Shown piece by piece: positions 18,396 through 26,263 of a stretch of 64,000 nt of DNA. The stretch comes from Spongiactinospora rosea (GTDB lineage: Bacteria; Actinomycetota; Actinomycetes; Streptosporangiales; Streptosporangiaceae), in contig NZ_QMEY01000003.1 of assembly GCF_003315795.1 (NCBI RefSeq), forward strand, positions 680,340 to 744,339. Direction: 5' to 3'. The notes under the pieces were generated by a model that had not been told where the DNA came from, did not search any database, and saw nothing but the letters and a program-made list of their open reading frames with translations. Made by a program: the position numbers and the translations under genes. Each line of letters opens with the position of its first letter. Positions within the stretch are counted from its first letter, which is position 1.

Positions 18396-18968
18396 ATGGC
18401 GCGGGTCTTCGTCGACACGAACGTGCTGTTCCCCTTCTCCTTGATGGACCTGATGCTCGCACTGACCGAGGACGCCGTGCACACCGTGGTCTGGAGCGAT
18501 CATCTGCTTGAGGAGTGGGAACGTGTCATCGTGCGCGAGCAGCGCCGCTCCGCGGCGACGGCTGCGCGAATCGGGACGCAGATTCGGGACTTCTTCGCTG
18601 ATTGCCGCGTTCCGGAGGATGACTACAAGCATCTGGTCGATCAGATGGAAGGTCCCGATCTCGACGACCGTCATCACATGGCCGCCGCCATCGCAGGCCG
18701 TGCCCAGACTCTGGTCACATGGAACACCGTGGACTTCCCCGCGGCCTTCCTCGGCCGCCACGGGCTGACCGTTGCCGAACCCGACACCTACCTGTGCTCA
18801 CTGCTGAGCCAGAGTCCTCACGAGGTGATGGACGTACTGGCCCGGATGGCGTCCGGAAAGCGCCGTCCGCCGATGACCGCCATGGACATCGTCGATGCCC
18901 TGGACAGAGCAGGGGTTCCCGCTTTCGCGCGACGTGCGCGTGGCCGCATGTACGGAGTGGCGGAATAA
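18396..18968 (+). CDS. PIN-domain ribonuclease toxin
   Basis: A 190-residue PIN-domain protein. The first acidic residue is in VFVDTNVLFPF, then Glu in LLEEWERV, and a third acidic cluster is in PDLDDRHHMAAAI, giving the Mg-binding site of PIN nucleases. TLVTWNTVDFP matches the last conserved strand. The partner antitoxin precedes it. It would cleave RNA when released. The C-terminal 50 residues extend beyond the standard PIN fold. Confidence 0.85.
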   Translation: MARVFVDTNVLFPFSLMDLMLALTEDAVHTVVWSDHLLEEWERVIVREQRRSAATAARIGTQIRDFFADCRVPEDDYKHLVDQMEGPDLDDRHHMAAAIAGRAQTLVTWNTVDFPAAFLGRHGLTVAEPDTYLCSLLSQSPHEVMDVLARMASGKRRPPMTAMDIVDALDRAGVPAFARRARGRMYGVAE

Positions 18969-18995
18969 GGGTGACCGGCGTCGATGCGGTTCGAT

Positions 18996-19025
18996 GCCCC
19001 GGCGCCCGGTTGGGAGCGCCGGGGC
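18996..19025. terminator. Hairpin between convergent toxin and pruA genes
   Basis: GCCCCGGCGC (18996-19005) pairs with GCGCCGGGGC (19016-19025) around a 10-nt loop. It probably serves both convergent genes. The T-tract is weak (GTCTT). Confidence 0.6.
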
Positions 19026-19038
19026 GTCTTGCAGGATG

Positions 19039-20664
19039 TCACCCCATGTGCGGGTAGCGGTGGTCGGTCGGGGGGATGAGGTTCTCCTTGATGGCGCGGG
19101 CGTTGACCCAGCGGATCAGGTTGAAGATGGACCCGGCCTTGTCGTTGGTGCCGGAGGCGCGGGCGCCGCCGAAGGGTTGCTGGCCGACGACGGCGCCGGT
19201 GGGCTTGTCGTTGATGTAGAAGTTGCCCGCGGCGAAGCGGAGGCGTTCGGCGGTGGCGGCGATGGCATGGCGGTCCTGGGCGATGACCGCGCCGGTCAGG
19301 GCGTACGGGGCGATGCCCTCCATCTGGTTCAGCATGGCGTCGTAGTCGGCGTCGTCGTAGACGTGGACGGCCAGGATCGGGCCGAAGTACTCCTTGACGA
19401 AGATCTCGTCGGTGGGGTCGGCGCACTCCAGTACCGTGGGCCGCACGAAGTAGCCGGTGGAGTCGTCGTAGGAGCCGGTGAGCACGTTGACCGCGTCCGC
19501 GGCGCGGGCCCGGTCGATGGCGGCCTTGTGCTTGGCGAAGGCCCGCTCGTCGATCACCGCGCCCATGAACAGCGACAGGTCGGTGGTGACGTCGCCGATC
19601 GTCAGGGACTCCGCGGTGGCGATGAAGTCGTCGCGGATGCGGTCCCACACTGAGCGCGGCACGTACGCGCGCGAGGCCGCCGAGCACTTCTGCCCCTGGT
19701 ACTCGAAGGCGCCCCTGATCAGCGCGGTGGAGAGCACGGCCGGGTCGGCGGAGGGGTGGGCCACCACGAAGTCCTTGCCGCCGGTCTCGCCCACCAGGCG
19801 CGGGTAGCCGTGGTACCCGGTGATGCCCGAGCCCACCGTGGACCACAGGTGCTGGAAGGTGGCGGTGGAGCCGGTGAAGTGGATGCCCGCCAGCCGCGGG
19901 TCGCGCAGCGCGACCTCGGAGACGGCCTCGCCGTTGCCGGTGACCAGGTTGATCACGCCCGGCGGCAGGCCCGCCTCCTCCAGCAGGCGCATGATGAAGT
20001 GCGCGGAGAACTGCTGGGTCGGCGAGGGCTTCCAGACGACGACGTTGCCCATCAGGGCCGGGGCGGTCGGCAGGTTGGCCGCGATGGAGGTGAAGTTGAA
20101 CGGCGTGATCGCCAGCACGAACCCTTCGAGCGGCCGGTACTCCATCCGGTTCCACACCCCGGGGGAGGAGATGGGCTGCTCGGCCAGCAGGGCCCGCGCG
20201 TACGCGACGTTGAACCGGAAGAAGTCGATCAGCTCGCAGGCCGCGTCGATCTCCGCCTGGTAGGCGGTCTTGGACTGGGCCAGCATGGTGGCGGCGTTCA
20301 GCGTCTGCCGCCACGGACCGGCCAGCAGGTCGGCCGCCCGGAGCAGTACGGCGGCGCGGTCGTCGAAGGACAGCGCCCGCCACGCCGGGGCCGCCTCGGT
20401 GGCCGCGTCGATGGCCGCCCGCACGTCGGACGGCGTCGCCTCGGCCAGCCGGCCGAGCACCGCGGCCCGGTTGTGCGGCTGCACCGCCTCGATCTCGGCG
20501 CCGCCGCCCATCCGCCGCTCACCACCGATGGTCATGGTCATGTCGAGCCGCGTGCCGCCGAGCTCCTTGAGCCGGCTCTCCAGCGCGGCGCGCTCGGGGC
20601 TGCCCGGCGCGTAGCCGTACACCGGCTCGTTGGCCGGGACCGGGACGTTGCTGATCGCATCCAT
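19039..20664 (-). CDS. pruA: L-glutamate gamma-semialdehyde dehydrogenase (1-pyrroline-5-carboxylate dehydrogenase)
   Basis: A 541-residue aldehyde dehydrogenase of the P5C dehydrogenase group. The nucleotide-binding region includes GIHFTGSTATFQHLW, the catalytic Cys is in YQGQKCSAASRAYV, and the early ITPFNFTSIAANLP block and the N-terminal NEPVYGYAPGSPER are typical of PruA. It oxidises glutamate semialdehyde to glutamate with NAD. It lies 15 bases downstream of the proline dehydrogenase gene, completing the two-step proline degradation operon. Confidence 0.95.
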   Translation of the reverse strand: MDAISNVPVPANEPVYGYAPGSPERAALESRLKELGGTRLDMTMTIGGERRMGGGAEIEAVQPHNRAAVLGRLAEATPSDVRAAIDAATEAAPAWRALSFDDRAAVLLRAADLLAGPWRQTLNAATMLAQSKTAYQAEIDAACELIDFFRFNVAYARALLAEQPISSPGVWNRMEYRPLEGFVLAITPFNFTSIAANLPTAPALMGNVVVWKPSPTQQFSAHFIMRLLEEAGLPPGVINLVTGNGEAVSEVALRDPRLAGIHFTGSTATFQHLWSTVGSGITGYHGYPRLVGETGGKDFVVAHPSADPAVLSTALIRGAFEYQGQKCSAASRAYVPRSVWDRIRDDFIATAESLTIGDVTTDLSLFMGAVIDERAFAKHKAAIDRARAADAVNVLTGSYDDSTGYFVRPTVLECADPTDEIFVKEYFGPILAVHVYDDADYDAMLNQMEGIAPYALTGAVIAQDRHAIAATAERLRFAAGNFYINDKPTGAVVGQQPFGGARASGTNDKAGSIFNLIRWVNARAIKENLIPPTDHRYPHMG

Positions 20665-20679
20665 GTTCGTGGAACCTCT

Positions 20680-21606
20680 TCACTTGGACGTGAGCGAGCG
20701 CAGGAAGAAGGCCAGGTTGGCCGGGCGCTCGGCGAGCCTGCGCATGAAGTAGCCGTACCAGTCGTCGCCGTAGGGCACGTAGACCCGGACGGTGTGCCCC
20801 GCCCCCGCCAGTGCCGTCTGCCGGTCGGTCCGGATGCCGTACAGCATCTGGTACTCGTAGTCGCCGCGCTCACGGCCGTAGCGGGCGGCGAGCGACTCGC
20901 TGATCGAGATCAGCCGGTCGTCGTGCGTGGCCACCATGGGATACCCCTTCCCCGCCATGAGGATCCGCAGGCATCGCACGTACGCCCGATCGACGTCTTC
21001 CTTCTTCTGGTGGGCGACCCCGGGCGGCTCGGCGTAGGCGCCCTTCACCAGGCGCACCCGCGAGCCCTCCCCGGCCAGGTCGTGGCAGTCGCCCTCGGTG
21101 CGGAACAGGTAGGACTGCACGGCGACGCCGGTGCCGGGGAAGTCGGCGCGCAGCTCGCGCAGGATGCCGAGGGTGGAGTCGACCGTGGTGTGGTCCTCCA
21201 TGTCCAGGGTGACCGTCGTACCGGCGGCGCGGGCCGCGGAGCAGATCTCCCTGGCGTGGTCGAGCGCGATGGCGTCGCCGTCCGCGCCGAGGGCCTGGCC
21301 GACGGCGGACAGCTTGACCGACACCTCCGTGCCGTGCCCCTGGCCGAGCCCGGCGAGGCCCTCCAGCAGGATGACGTACGCCTTGGCGGCCTGCGCCGCC
21401 GCGCCCGCGTCGCGGGTCTCCTCGCCGAGATGGTCGATGGTCACGGTGAGACCGGAGCCGGTCAGCCGCCGCGAGGCCGCGACCGCCGCCTCCGTGTCGT
21501 CACCGGCGACGAAGCGTTTGACGACCCGGCGGCTCGGCGGGAAGCCGGAGACGGCGCGCCGTACGAGCCGGCTGCGCGAGCCGGCCAGAAGCAGTGAACC
21601 GAGCAT
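20680..21606 (-). CDS. putB: Proline dehydrogenase
   Basis: A 308-residue monofunctional proline dehydrogenase. FAD- and substrate-site blocks are visible: VTIDHLGEE, VSVKLSAVGQ, VTLDMEDHTT, VRLVKGAYAEP, ATHDDRLI and YEYQMLYGIR. It oxidises proline to pyrroline-5-carboxylate and passes electrons to the quinone pool at the membrane. ATG 21606 is the start that fits the family. It is first in the operon, divergent from a PucR-type regulator, and shares an operator-like palindrome with it. Confidence 0.95.
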   Translation of the reverse strand: MLGSLLLAGSRSRLVRRAVSGFPPSRRVVKRFVAGDDTEAAVAASRRLTGSGLTVTIDHLGEETRDAGAAAQAAKAYVILLEGLAGLGQGHGTEVSVKLSAVGQALGADGDAIALDHAREICSAARAAGTTVTLDMEDHTTVDSTLGILRELRADFPGTGVAVQSYLFRTEGDCHDLAGEGSRVRLVKGAYAEPPGVAHQKKEDVDRAYVRCLRILMAGKGYPMVATHDDRLISISESLAARYGRERGDYEYQMLYGIRTDRQTALAGAGHTVRVYVPYGDDWYGYFMRRLAERPANLAFFLRSLTSK

Positions 21607-21664
21607 GTCCCCAAGGTTAGAAAGGTGGCTCCGCCCGGCACCATGGACAAGCGCACCGGGTCGT

Positions 21665-21680
21665 TCATACAAATGTATGA
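21665..21680. promoter_or_regulatory. Perfect palindrome in the putB/regulator divergent region
   Basis: TCATACA-AA-TGTATGA has 7-bp arms around two central bases. Its right arm overlaps the -10 element of the regulator gene. This is the expected arrangement for an autoregulator that also controls putB-pruA. Confidence 0.6.
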
Positions 21681-21681
21681 T
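21676..21681 (+). promoter_or_regulatory. -10 element of a probable leaderless promoter for the regulator gene
   Basis: TATGAT ends six bases before the GTG at 21688. The GAGGGG in between is too close to serve as a ribosome site. Confidence 0.45.
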
Positions 21682-21687
21682 GAGGGG

Positions 21688-22752
21688 GTGGACCTCCAGG
21701 AGACAGTGGACGAGGTCGCGCGGGTGCTCGGCGCGTCGGCGACCCTGGAGGACCGTTCCTTCCAGCTCCTGGCCTACGCGGCGCAGAGCGGCGACATCGA
21801 CGCCATCCGCCGCGACTCCATCCTGCGCCGCCGGGCCACCGACGAGGTGCGGGCCTACTTCGAGGGGTACGGCATCGCCACCGCCCCCGGTCCGATCCGC
21901 ATCCCCGCCGACGACGCGCTCGGCGTGCTGGCCCGCGTCTGTGTCCCGCTGCGCCGCGCCGGGGTGACCTACGGCTACCTGTGGCTGCTCGACCCGGCCG
22001 ACGGCGGCGGCGTCCCCGACGCGATGCTCGCGCGGATCGCCCCGCTGGCCGAAGACGCCGCCGACCTGCTGGCCCTGGAGGCGCGCAACCGCCAGGAGCT
22101 GGGCCGCGGCCTGCGCGAGCTGCTCTCGGCCGATCCGGAGCGCAGGGCCGCCGCGCTGGCCAGGCTCGACATCGAGGGGCCGGTGGCGGTCGTCGCGGTG
22201 CGCGGCGCCCCCGAGCGGGTCGCCGCGCTGTGGACGCTGCCGCGCGGCGTGCTGGCAGAGCCGGGCGACCCGGTGGCGCTGCTGGTGCCCGCCCACCTGG
22301 CGGCCGAGGTCGCCGCGCGGGCGCACGCGATGTACCGCGCTCCCGCCGGAGTCGGCGGCCCGAGGAAGGACCCGGCCGACGCGTGGCGAAGCTGGCGGGA
22401 GGCGCGGCAGGCGCTGCGGGTCGCCGAGCGGGTCGGGCGGTTCGGCCCGGTGGCCTCCTGGGCCGACCTGGGCGTCTACCGGATGCTCGCCCGGCTGCCC
22501 GCCGCCGACCTGGCCGAGCTGGCCGCCGAGGCCGCCGACCTGCTCGCCGATCCCGAGCTGGCGCACACCGTGGAGATCTACCTCGACCGGGGCGGCCACG
22601 CGCAGCAGGCCGCGGCGGCGCTCGGGGTGCACCGGCAGACCCTCTACTACCGCCTGTCCAAGGCCGAACGCGCGGTGGCGGCCGACCTGTCGGACGGCGA
22701 GACGCGGCTGCGGCTGCACCTCGCGCTCAAGGCGGCCCGGATGACCGCCTGA
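21688..22752 (+). CDS. PucR/CdaR-type transcriptional regulator of proline catabolism
   Basis: A 354-residue regulator. The N-terminal region (LQETVDEVARVLGASATLEDRSFQLLAYAAQ, quoted in part as VARVLGASATLEDRSFQL) resembles a GAF-like sensor. The middle has a GGDEF-like degenerate segment, and the C-terminus carries the PucR helix-turn-helix GGHAQQAAAALGVHRQTLYYRL. Homologues beside putB/pruA in actinobacteria activate proline degradation in response to proline. GTG 21688 is preferred because of the leaderless promoter; ATG at 21643 would extend it. Divergent from putB. Confidence 0.8.
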   Translation: MDLQETVDEVARVLGASATLEDRSFQLLAYAAQSGDIDAIRRDSILRRRATDEVRAYFEGYGIATAPGPIRIPADDALGVLARVCVPLRRAGVTYGYLWLLDPADGGGVPDAMLARIAPLAEDAADLLALEARNRQELGRGLRELLSADPERRAAALARLDIEGPVAVVAVRGAPERVAALWTLPRGVLAEPGDPVALLVPAHLAAEVAARAHAMYRAPAGVGGPRKDPADAWRSWREARQALRVAERVGRFGPVASWADLGVYRMLARLPAADLAELAAEAADLLADPELAHTVEIYLDRGGHAQQAAAALGVHRQTLYYRLSKAERAVAADLSDGETRLRLHLALKAARMTA

Positions 22753-22771
22753 GCCCGCGGCGGCCCCGGGG

Positions 22772-24256
22772 TCAGTCGTCGGCCTCGCCGTACACCACGA
22801 AGCTGGTGCCGTGGCCGCCCGCCCGCGCCGCCATGGGCACGGGCCGCCCTTCCTGAGCGGGATCGCCCTCACCCGGGGCGGACCCCAGCAGCGCGCGGGT
22901 CAGCGCCTGCCGTTCGCCCAGCATCTCCGAGAGCGCGGCGGTCAGGTGGGCGTCGGTCAGGACGCTCGCGTCGTCTCCCGCCATGATCGTCCGCAGCACG
23001 GCGCGGCGCAGCAGCTCCTTGAAGAACGACGCGGTCGCGCCCTCGGTGCGGGACACGATCGCGTCGGTGTCGGCGGCGAGCCGCTGGCCGCGGGAGTAGA
23101 GCCGCAGCAGCGCCGACCGGCCCGCGGCGTCCGGCTTGGGGATCTCCACGGCCAGGTCGATCCGGCCGGGCCGGTCGGCGAGCGCGCGTTCCAGCACGTC
23201 CGCCCGGTTGGTGGTGAGCACGAACGCCACGTCGGCGTCGGACCCGATGCCGTCCATCGCGTCGAGCAGCATGAACAGCAGCGGATTGCCCTCGGGAGTG
23301 AACGAGCGGTCCATCGCCACCAGATCGACGTCCTCAAGCACCACCATCGCCGGCTGCAGCCGCCTGGCCAGCGCCGCGGCCTGCTCGATGTGGCGGATCG
23401 CCATGCCGGTCATGACGATCACCGTGCAGCCGGTCATCCGGCCCATCAGGTAGCGCACGGTGTGGGTCTTGCCGCTGCCCGGCGGGCCGTGCAGCAGCAG
23501 GCCGCGCTTGAGGTGGCGGCCGTGCGCGCGCAGCCGGTCGGCCAGCTCGCCGACCTCGATCACGTGCCGCTCCACCACATCGAGCAGCCCGGCGGGCAGG
23601 ATCACCTCATCGGCCGCGACCTGCGGCCGGGGCAGGAAGCTGACCAGCTCGTTGCCGCGGTGCTCGGTCCAGGTGAAGGAGAGGATGCGCCCGCGGAAGA
23701 CGTCGTGCTCGTGCATCAGGCGGGTGATCTCGTCCCTGGCCGCCCGCGCGCCGTCCCTGGAGGCGGCGAGCACCTCGATCCGGCACTCCGGCGGGCCGTG
23801 CTCCATCCAGGTACGCAGGCCGAGCACCAGCGGCGTGCCGTCCGGGGCGTACGCGCAGACCAGCCCGGCGCTCACCACCTCCATGGTGTCGCTCGGCCCG
23901 ATCGCCGCGGTGGCGTAGCCGACCGTCCCCAGGTCGAACTGGTCCCAGCCGCGCGCCATCATGGTCAGCATGTCGGCGTAGTCGTACCCGTGCCTGCTCT
24001 CGCCCGCGATGCCGAACCACTCGGCGCCGGGGGCGTGCCCGGCCAGGTAGGCGTCCACGCCGCGCTGCAGGTTGGCGTGCTCCCAGCGGGGAAAGGTCTC
24101 GCTCACACTGATCACCTCGGTGAGCGCGCACCCGAGGTGGCCGGTGACGCGGGAGACGAGCGGAGCCTCCGGTCGCTCCTCCCGCAGCCGCCGGTTCGCG
24201 TTGGACAGTAGATCGCTTAACTCCCGCGCCAGATGCCGCGCGTCGCTGGAATCCAT
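22772..24256 (-). CDS. AAA+ ATPase with uncharacterised N-terminal domain
   Basis: A 494-residue protein. About 240 N-terminal residues are of unknown type (helical start, then an alpha/beta region), followed by a classic AAA+ module. Walker A is GLLLHGPPGSGKTHTV, Walker B is MVVLEDVDLVAMD, sensor 1 is FVLTTNRADVLERAL, and the arginine-finger region is ADRPGRIDLAVEIP. The module resembles the CDC48/FtsH/spastin clade, which remodels proteins. There is no protease domain. ATG 24256 has GGGAGG five bases upstream. The C-terminal tail is hydrophilic. No partner is obvious. Confidence 0.8.
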   Translation of the reverse strand: MDSSDARHLARELSDLLSNANRRLREERPEAPLVSRVTGHLGCALTEVISVSETFPRWEHANLQRGVDAYLAGHAPGAEWFGIAGESRHGYDYADMLTMMARGWDQFDLGTVGYATAAIGPSDTMEVVSAGLVCAYAPDGTPLVLGLRTWMEHGPPECRIEVLAASRDGARAARDEITRLMHEHDVFRGRILSFTWTEHRGNELVSFLPRPQVAADEVILPAGLLDVVERHVIEVGELADRLRAHGRHLKRGLLLHGPPGSGKTHTVRYLMGRMTGCTVIVMTGMAIRHIEQAAALARRLQPAMVVLEDVDLVAMDRSFTPEGNPLLFMLLDAMDGIGSDADVAFVLTTNRADVLERALADRPGRIDLAVEIPKPDAAGRSALLRLYSRGQRLAADTDAIVSRTEGATASFFKELLRRAVLRTIMAGDDASVLTDAHLTAALSEMLGERQALTRALLGSAPGEGDPAQEGRPVPMAARAGGHGTSFVVYGEADD

Positions 24257-24354
24257 GCCGCCTCCCGTGGGTGCAAGCCTGTCAGACTCGGGCCCGTTAC
24301 GGGAGGGGCATGTCCGGCGATGTGCCGTTTCCGCGCGAGTGCGTCGCGAGTGTG

Positions 24355-25572
24355 TCAAGTCTGGACGGGCACCTCCGGCTCGCCCATCGTCTCGGCGTAC
24401 ACCCGCAGCAGTTCCTGGCTGATCCGCTCGTAGGAGTAGCGCGAGCGAACCCGGTCGGCGCCGGCGAACCCGAGCGCGGACCGCTTGGTCGGGTCGGTCA
24501 GCAGCTCGCGCGCCAGCCTGGCGGTGAGCGCGGGGCGGCGGGGCGGGACCAGCATCCCGGTCACCCCGTCCAGGACGGAGTCCAGGTGCGCGCCCACGGC
24601 GGAGGCGATGACCGGCACACCGCAGGCCATGGCCTCCAGGGCGACCACCCCGGCGCTGGCGTCGTCGGGCAGCGTGAGCACCACGTCGGCGCTGCGCATC
24701 AGCTTGGCCACGGTCGCGGACGGCACCTGGCCGAGGAAGGTGACCCGGCCGTCCACGCCGGTCTCCTTGGCGAGCAGGCGCAGGTGGTGGGCGTCGGGGT
24801 CCTGGGCGAGCGCGTCGGCGGGCGGGCCGCCGGCGAGCACGAGTTCGGCGTCAGGGACGCCTTCCAGGGCGCGGATGGCGGTGGCCGCGCCGCCCTGCGG
24901 GCCGAGCGGGCCGACGTGCAGCAGCCGGGGCCGCTTGCCGCGCTGGGCGGCCGGGCCGTGCCTGCGGAAGCGCTCGACGTCGAGCCCGCAGGGGACCACG
25001 GTGATGCTCCTGCGCGGCACGCCGAGGCGGATCAGTTCGGCCTCCTCGTCGCCGCAGCCGGCGATGACGGCGCTGGCGGTACGGCCGATGGCGCGGGCCA
25101 GCCGCACCCGGGCGGCGCTGTCGGTGCCGCCCGCCTTGGCGGGCGCGGTCTTGCGGGCGGGGAGGGGCAGCGGGCGCAGCCGGGGCAGCGTCTGGGCGAC
25201 CGGTACGTTCAGGCCGTCGGCCCCGGCGATGGCGGCCAGGCCGCCGGCCCAGGAGTGCGCGTGGATGACGTCGGGTCGTTCGGCGCCCCAGCGGCGGGTC
25301 AACTCCGCGCCGAGGTCGCCGGCGTAGCGCAGGACGCCCTCTTCGGAGAGTTCCTCGGGCGGGCCCGCGGGCAGGAGTTCGATGGTCACGCCGTGGGCCA
25401 GACGGGCCTTGGGACGGCGCTCGGGCGAGTCGAGCCTGCCGTAGATCGTGACGTGGTGGCTGCGGCCGAGCTCGCGGGCCACGGCCAGGAGATGCGCACG
25501 CTGGGCGGCGCGGTCGGAGTCGTCTACGGCACCTGCGGTCACTGCGTCGGACGCGACGATTGCTATGTTCAC
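24355..25572 (-). CDS. Glycosyltransferase family 4
   Basis: A 405-residue GT-B glycosyltransferase. The N-terminal domain begins MNIAIVASDAV and has VIHAHSWAGGLAA. The C-terminal nucleotide-sugar domain contains GLDVERF, LLHVGPLGPQGGAATAIRAL and the E-x7-E motif in SAGVVALEAMACGVPVIASAVGAHLDSV (quoted in part: VALEAMACGVPVIAS). The donor and acceptor cannot be told; mannosyl transfer or another exopolysaccharide/lipid glycan role is plausible. It is transcribed alone. Confidence 0.88.
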   Translation of the reverse strand: MNIAIVASDAVTAGAVDDSDRAAQRAHLLAVARELGRSHHVTIYGRLDSPERRPKARLAHGVTIELLPAGPPEELSEEGVLRYAGDLGAELTRRWGAERPDVIHAHSWAGGLAAIAGADGLNVPVAQTLPRLRPLPLPARKTAPAKAGGTDSAARVRLARAIGRTASAVIAGCGDEEAELIRLGVPRRSITVVPCGLDVERFRRHGPAAQRGKRPRLLHVGPLGPQGGAATAIRALEGVPDAELVLAGGPPADALAQDPDAHHLRLLAKETGVDGRVTFLGQVPSATVAKLMRSADVVLTLPDDASAGVVALEAMACGVPVIASAVGAHLDSVLDGVTGMLVPPRRPALTARLARELLTDPTKRSALGFAGADRVRSRYSYERISQELLRVYAETMGEPEVPVQT

Positions 25573-25738
25573 GGCACACCTCGGGGAGCCGGGCCGATTG
25601 AGAACAGCCCTAGGAATCCGTCAGGTGTGCCTGTGTCTTAAGCACCTCGACGCTCAAGACCATACCCGGCACCGCGCGATATGCAAACCTCGGATCTGTC
25701 GGGTTCGGAGGTGTATGTCGGGTTATTTGCAACCGATT

Positions 25739-26086
25739 CTACGGACGGGTTTCGTCCGCGGGCAGGCTCAGCCCCGGCGCGGTGTCCCAGCCGATGATCT
25801 GGATGAGCTGCCGGACGTGCGGGGCCACCGGCGCGAGCACCAGGTGGCGGCCCTCCGCGTCGATCTCCCCGGCCACCTCGACGATCGCGCGCAGCCCGCC
25901 GAGGTCGATGAAGGACAGCTCGCCGAGATCGAGCCTGATGTCACCGCGCAACGACCGCGCCCCGGCGCGCAGCGCGGCCAGGAAGCGCTCGGCGGAGTTG
26001 GCGTCGATCTCGCCCTCGACGCGCAGCAGCGGCGGGTGCGGCGTGGCGTGGATGCGAAAGAGCGCACCCTCGTATTCCACGCCCAT
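25739..26086 (-). CDS. STAS-domain anti-sigma factor antagonist
   Basis: A 115-residue STAS protein. The phosphorylation-site region LGELSFIDLGGLRAIVEVAG reads IDLGG where typical antagonists have D-S/T-x-G, so the usual Ser/Thr is replaced by Leu and classical phosphorylation at this position is unlikely. It lies in a stress-signalling cluster with a SpoIIE-type protein, a second STAS protein, a sigma factor and an HATPase protein. Confidence 0.85.
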   Translation of the reverse strand: MGVEYEGALFRIHATPHPPLLRVEGEIDANSAERFLAALRAGARSLRGDIRLDLGELSFIDLGGLRAIVEVAGEIDAEGRHLVLAPVAPHVRQLIQIIGWDTAPGLSLPADETRP

Positions 26087-26263
26087 GCTCGCTCTCCTCT
26101 GGCGCCCGGGCAGGCCGCCCCGCGCCGTGGATCGTCTCGGTTCCGTAGAAGATCGTCATCTTAGTCCACCCCCCGTCCGCTGGCGCCTTCCAAGGACGAG
26201 CGGCCTCATCGCGACTCCATCGCGACCTCATCACGAGCCGGTCGCGAACGCATGGCGGGCCGG

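Noticed and set aside
20680..22872. A 730-codon leftward frame extending proline dehydrogenase
   Set aside because: The extension is the reverse image of the divergent regulator gene. The real start is at 21606.
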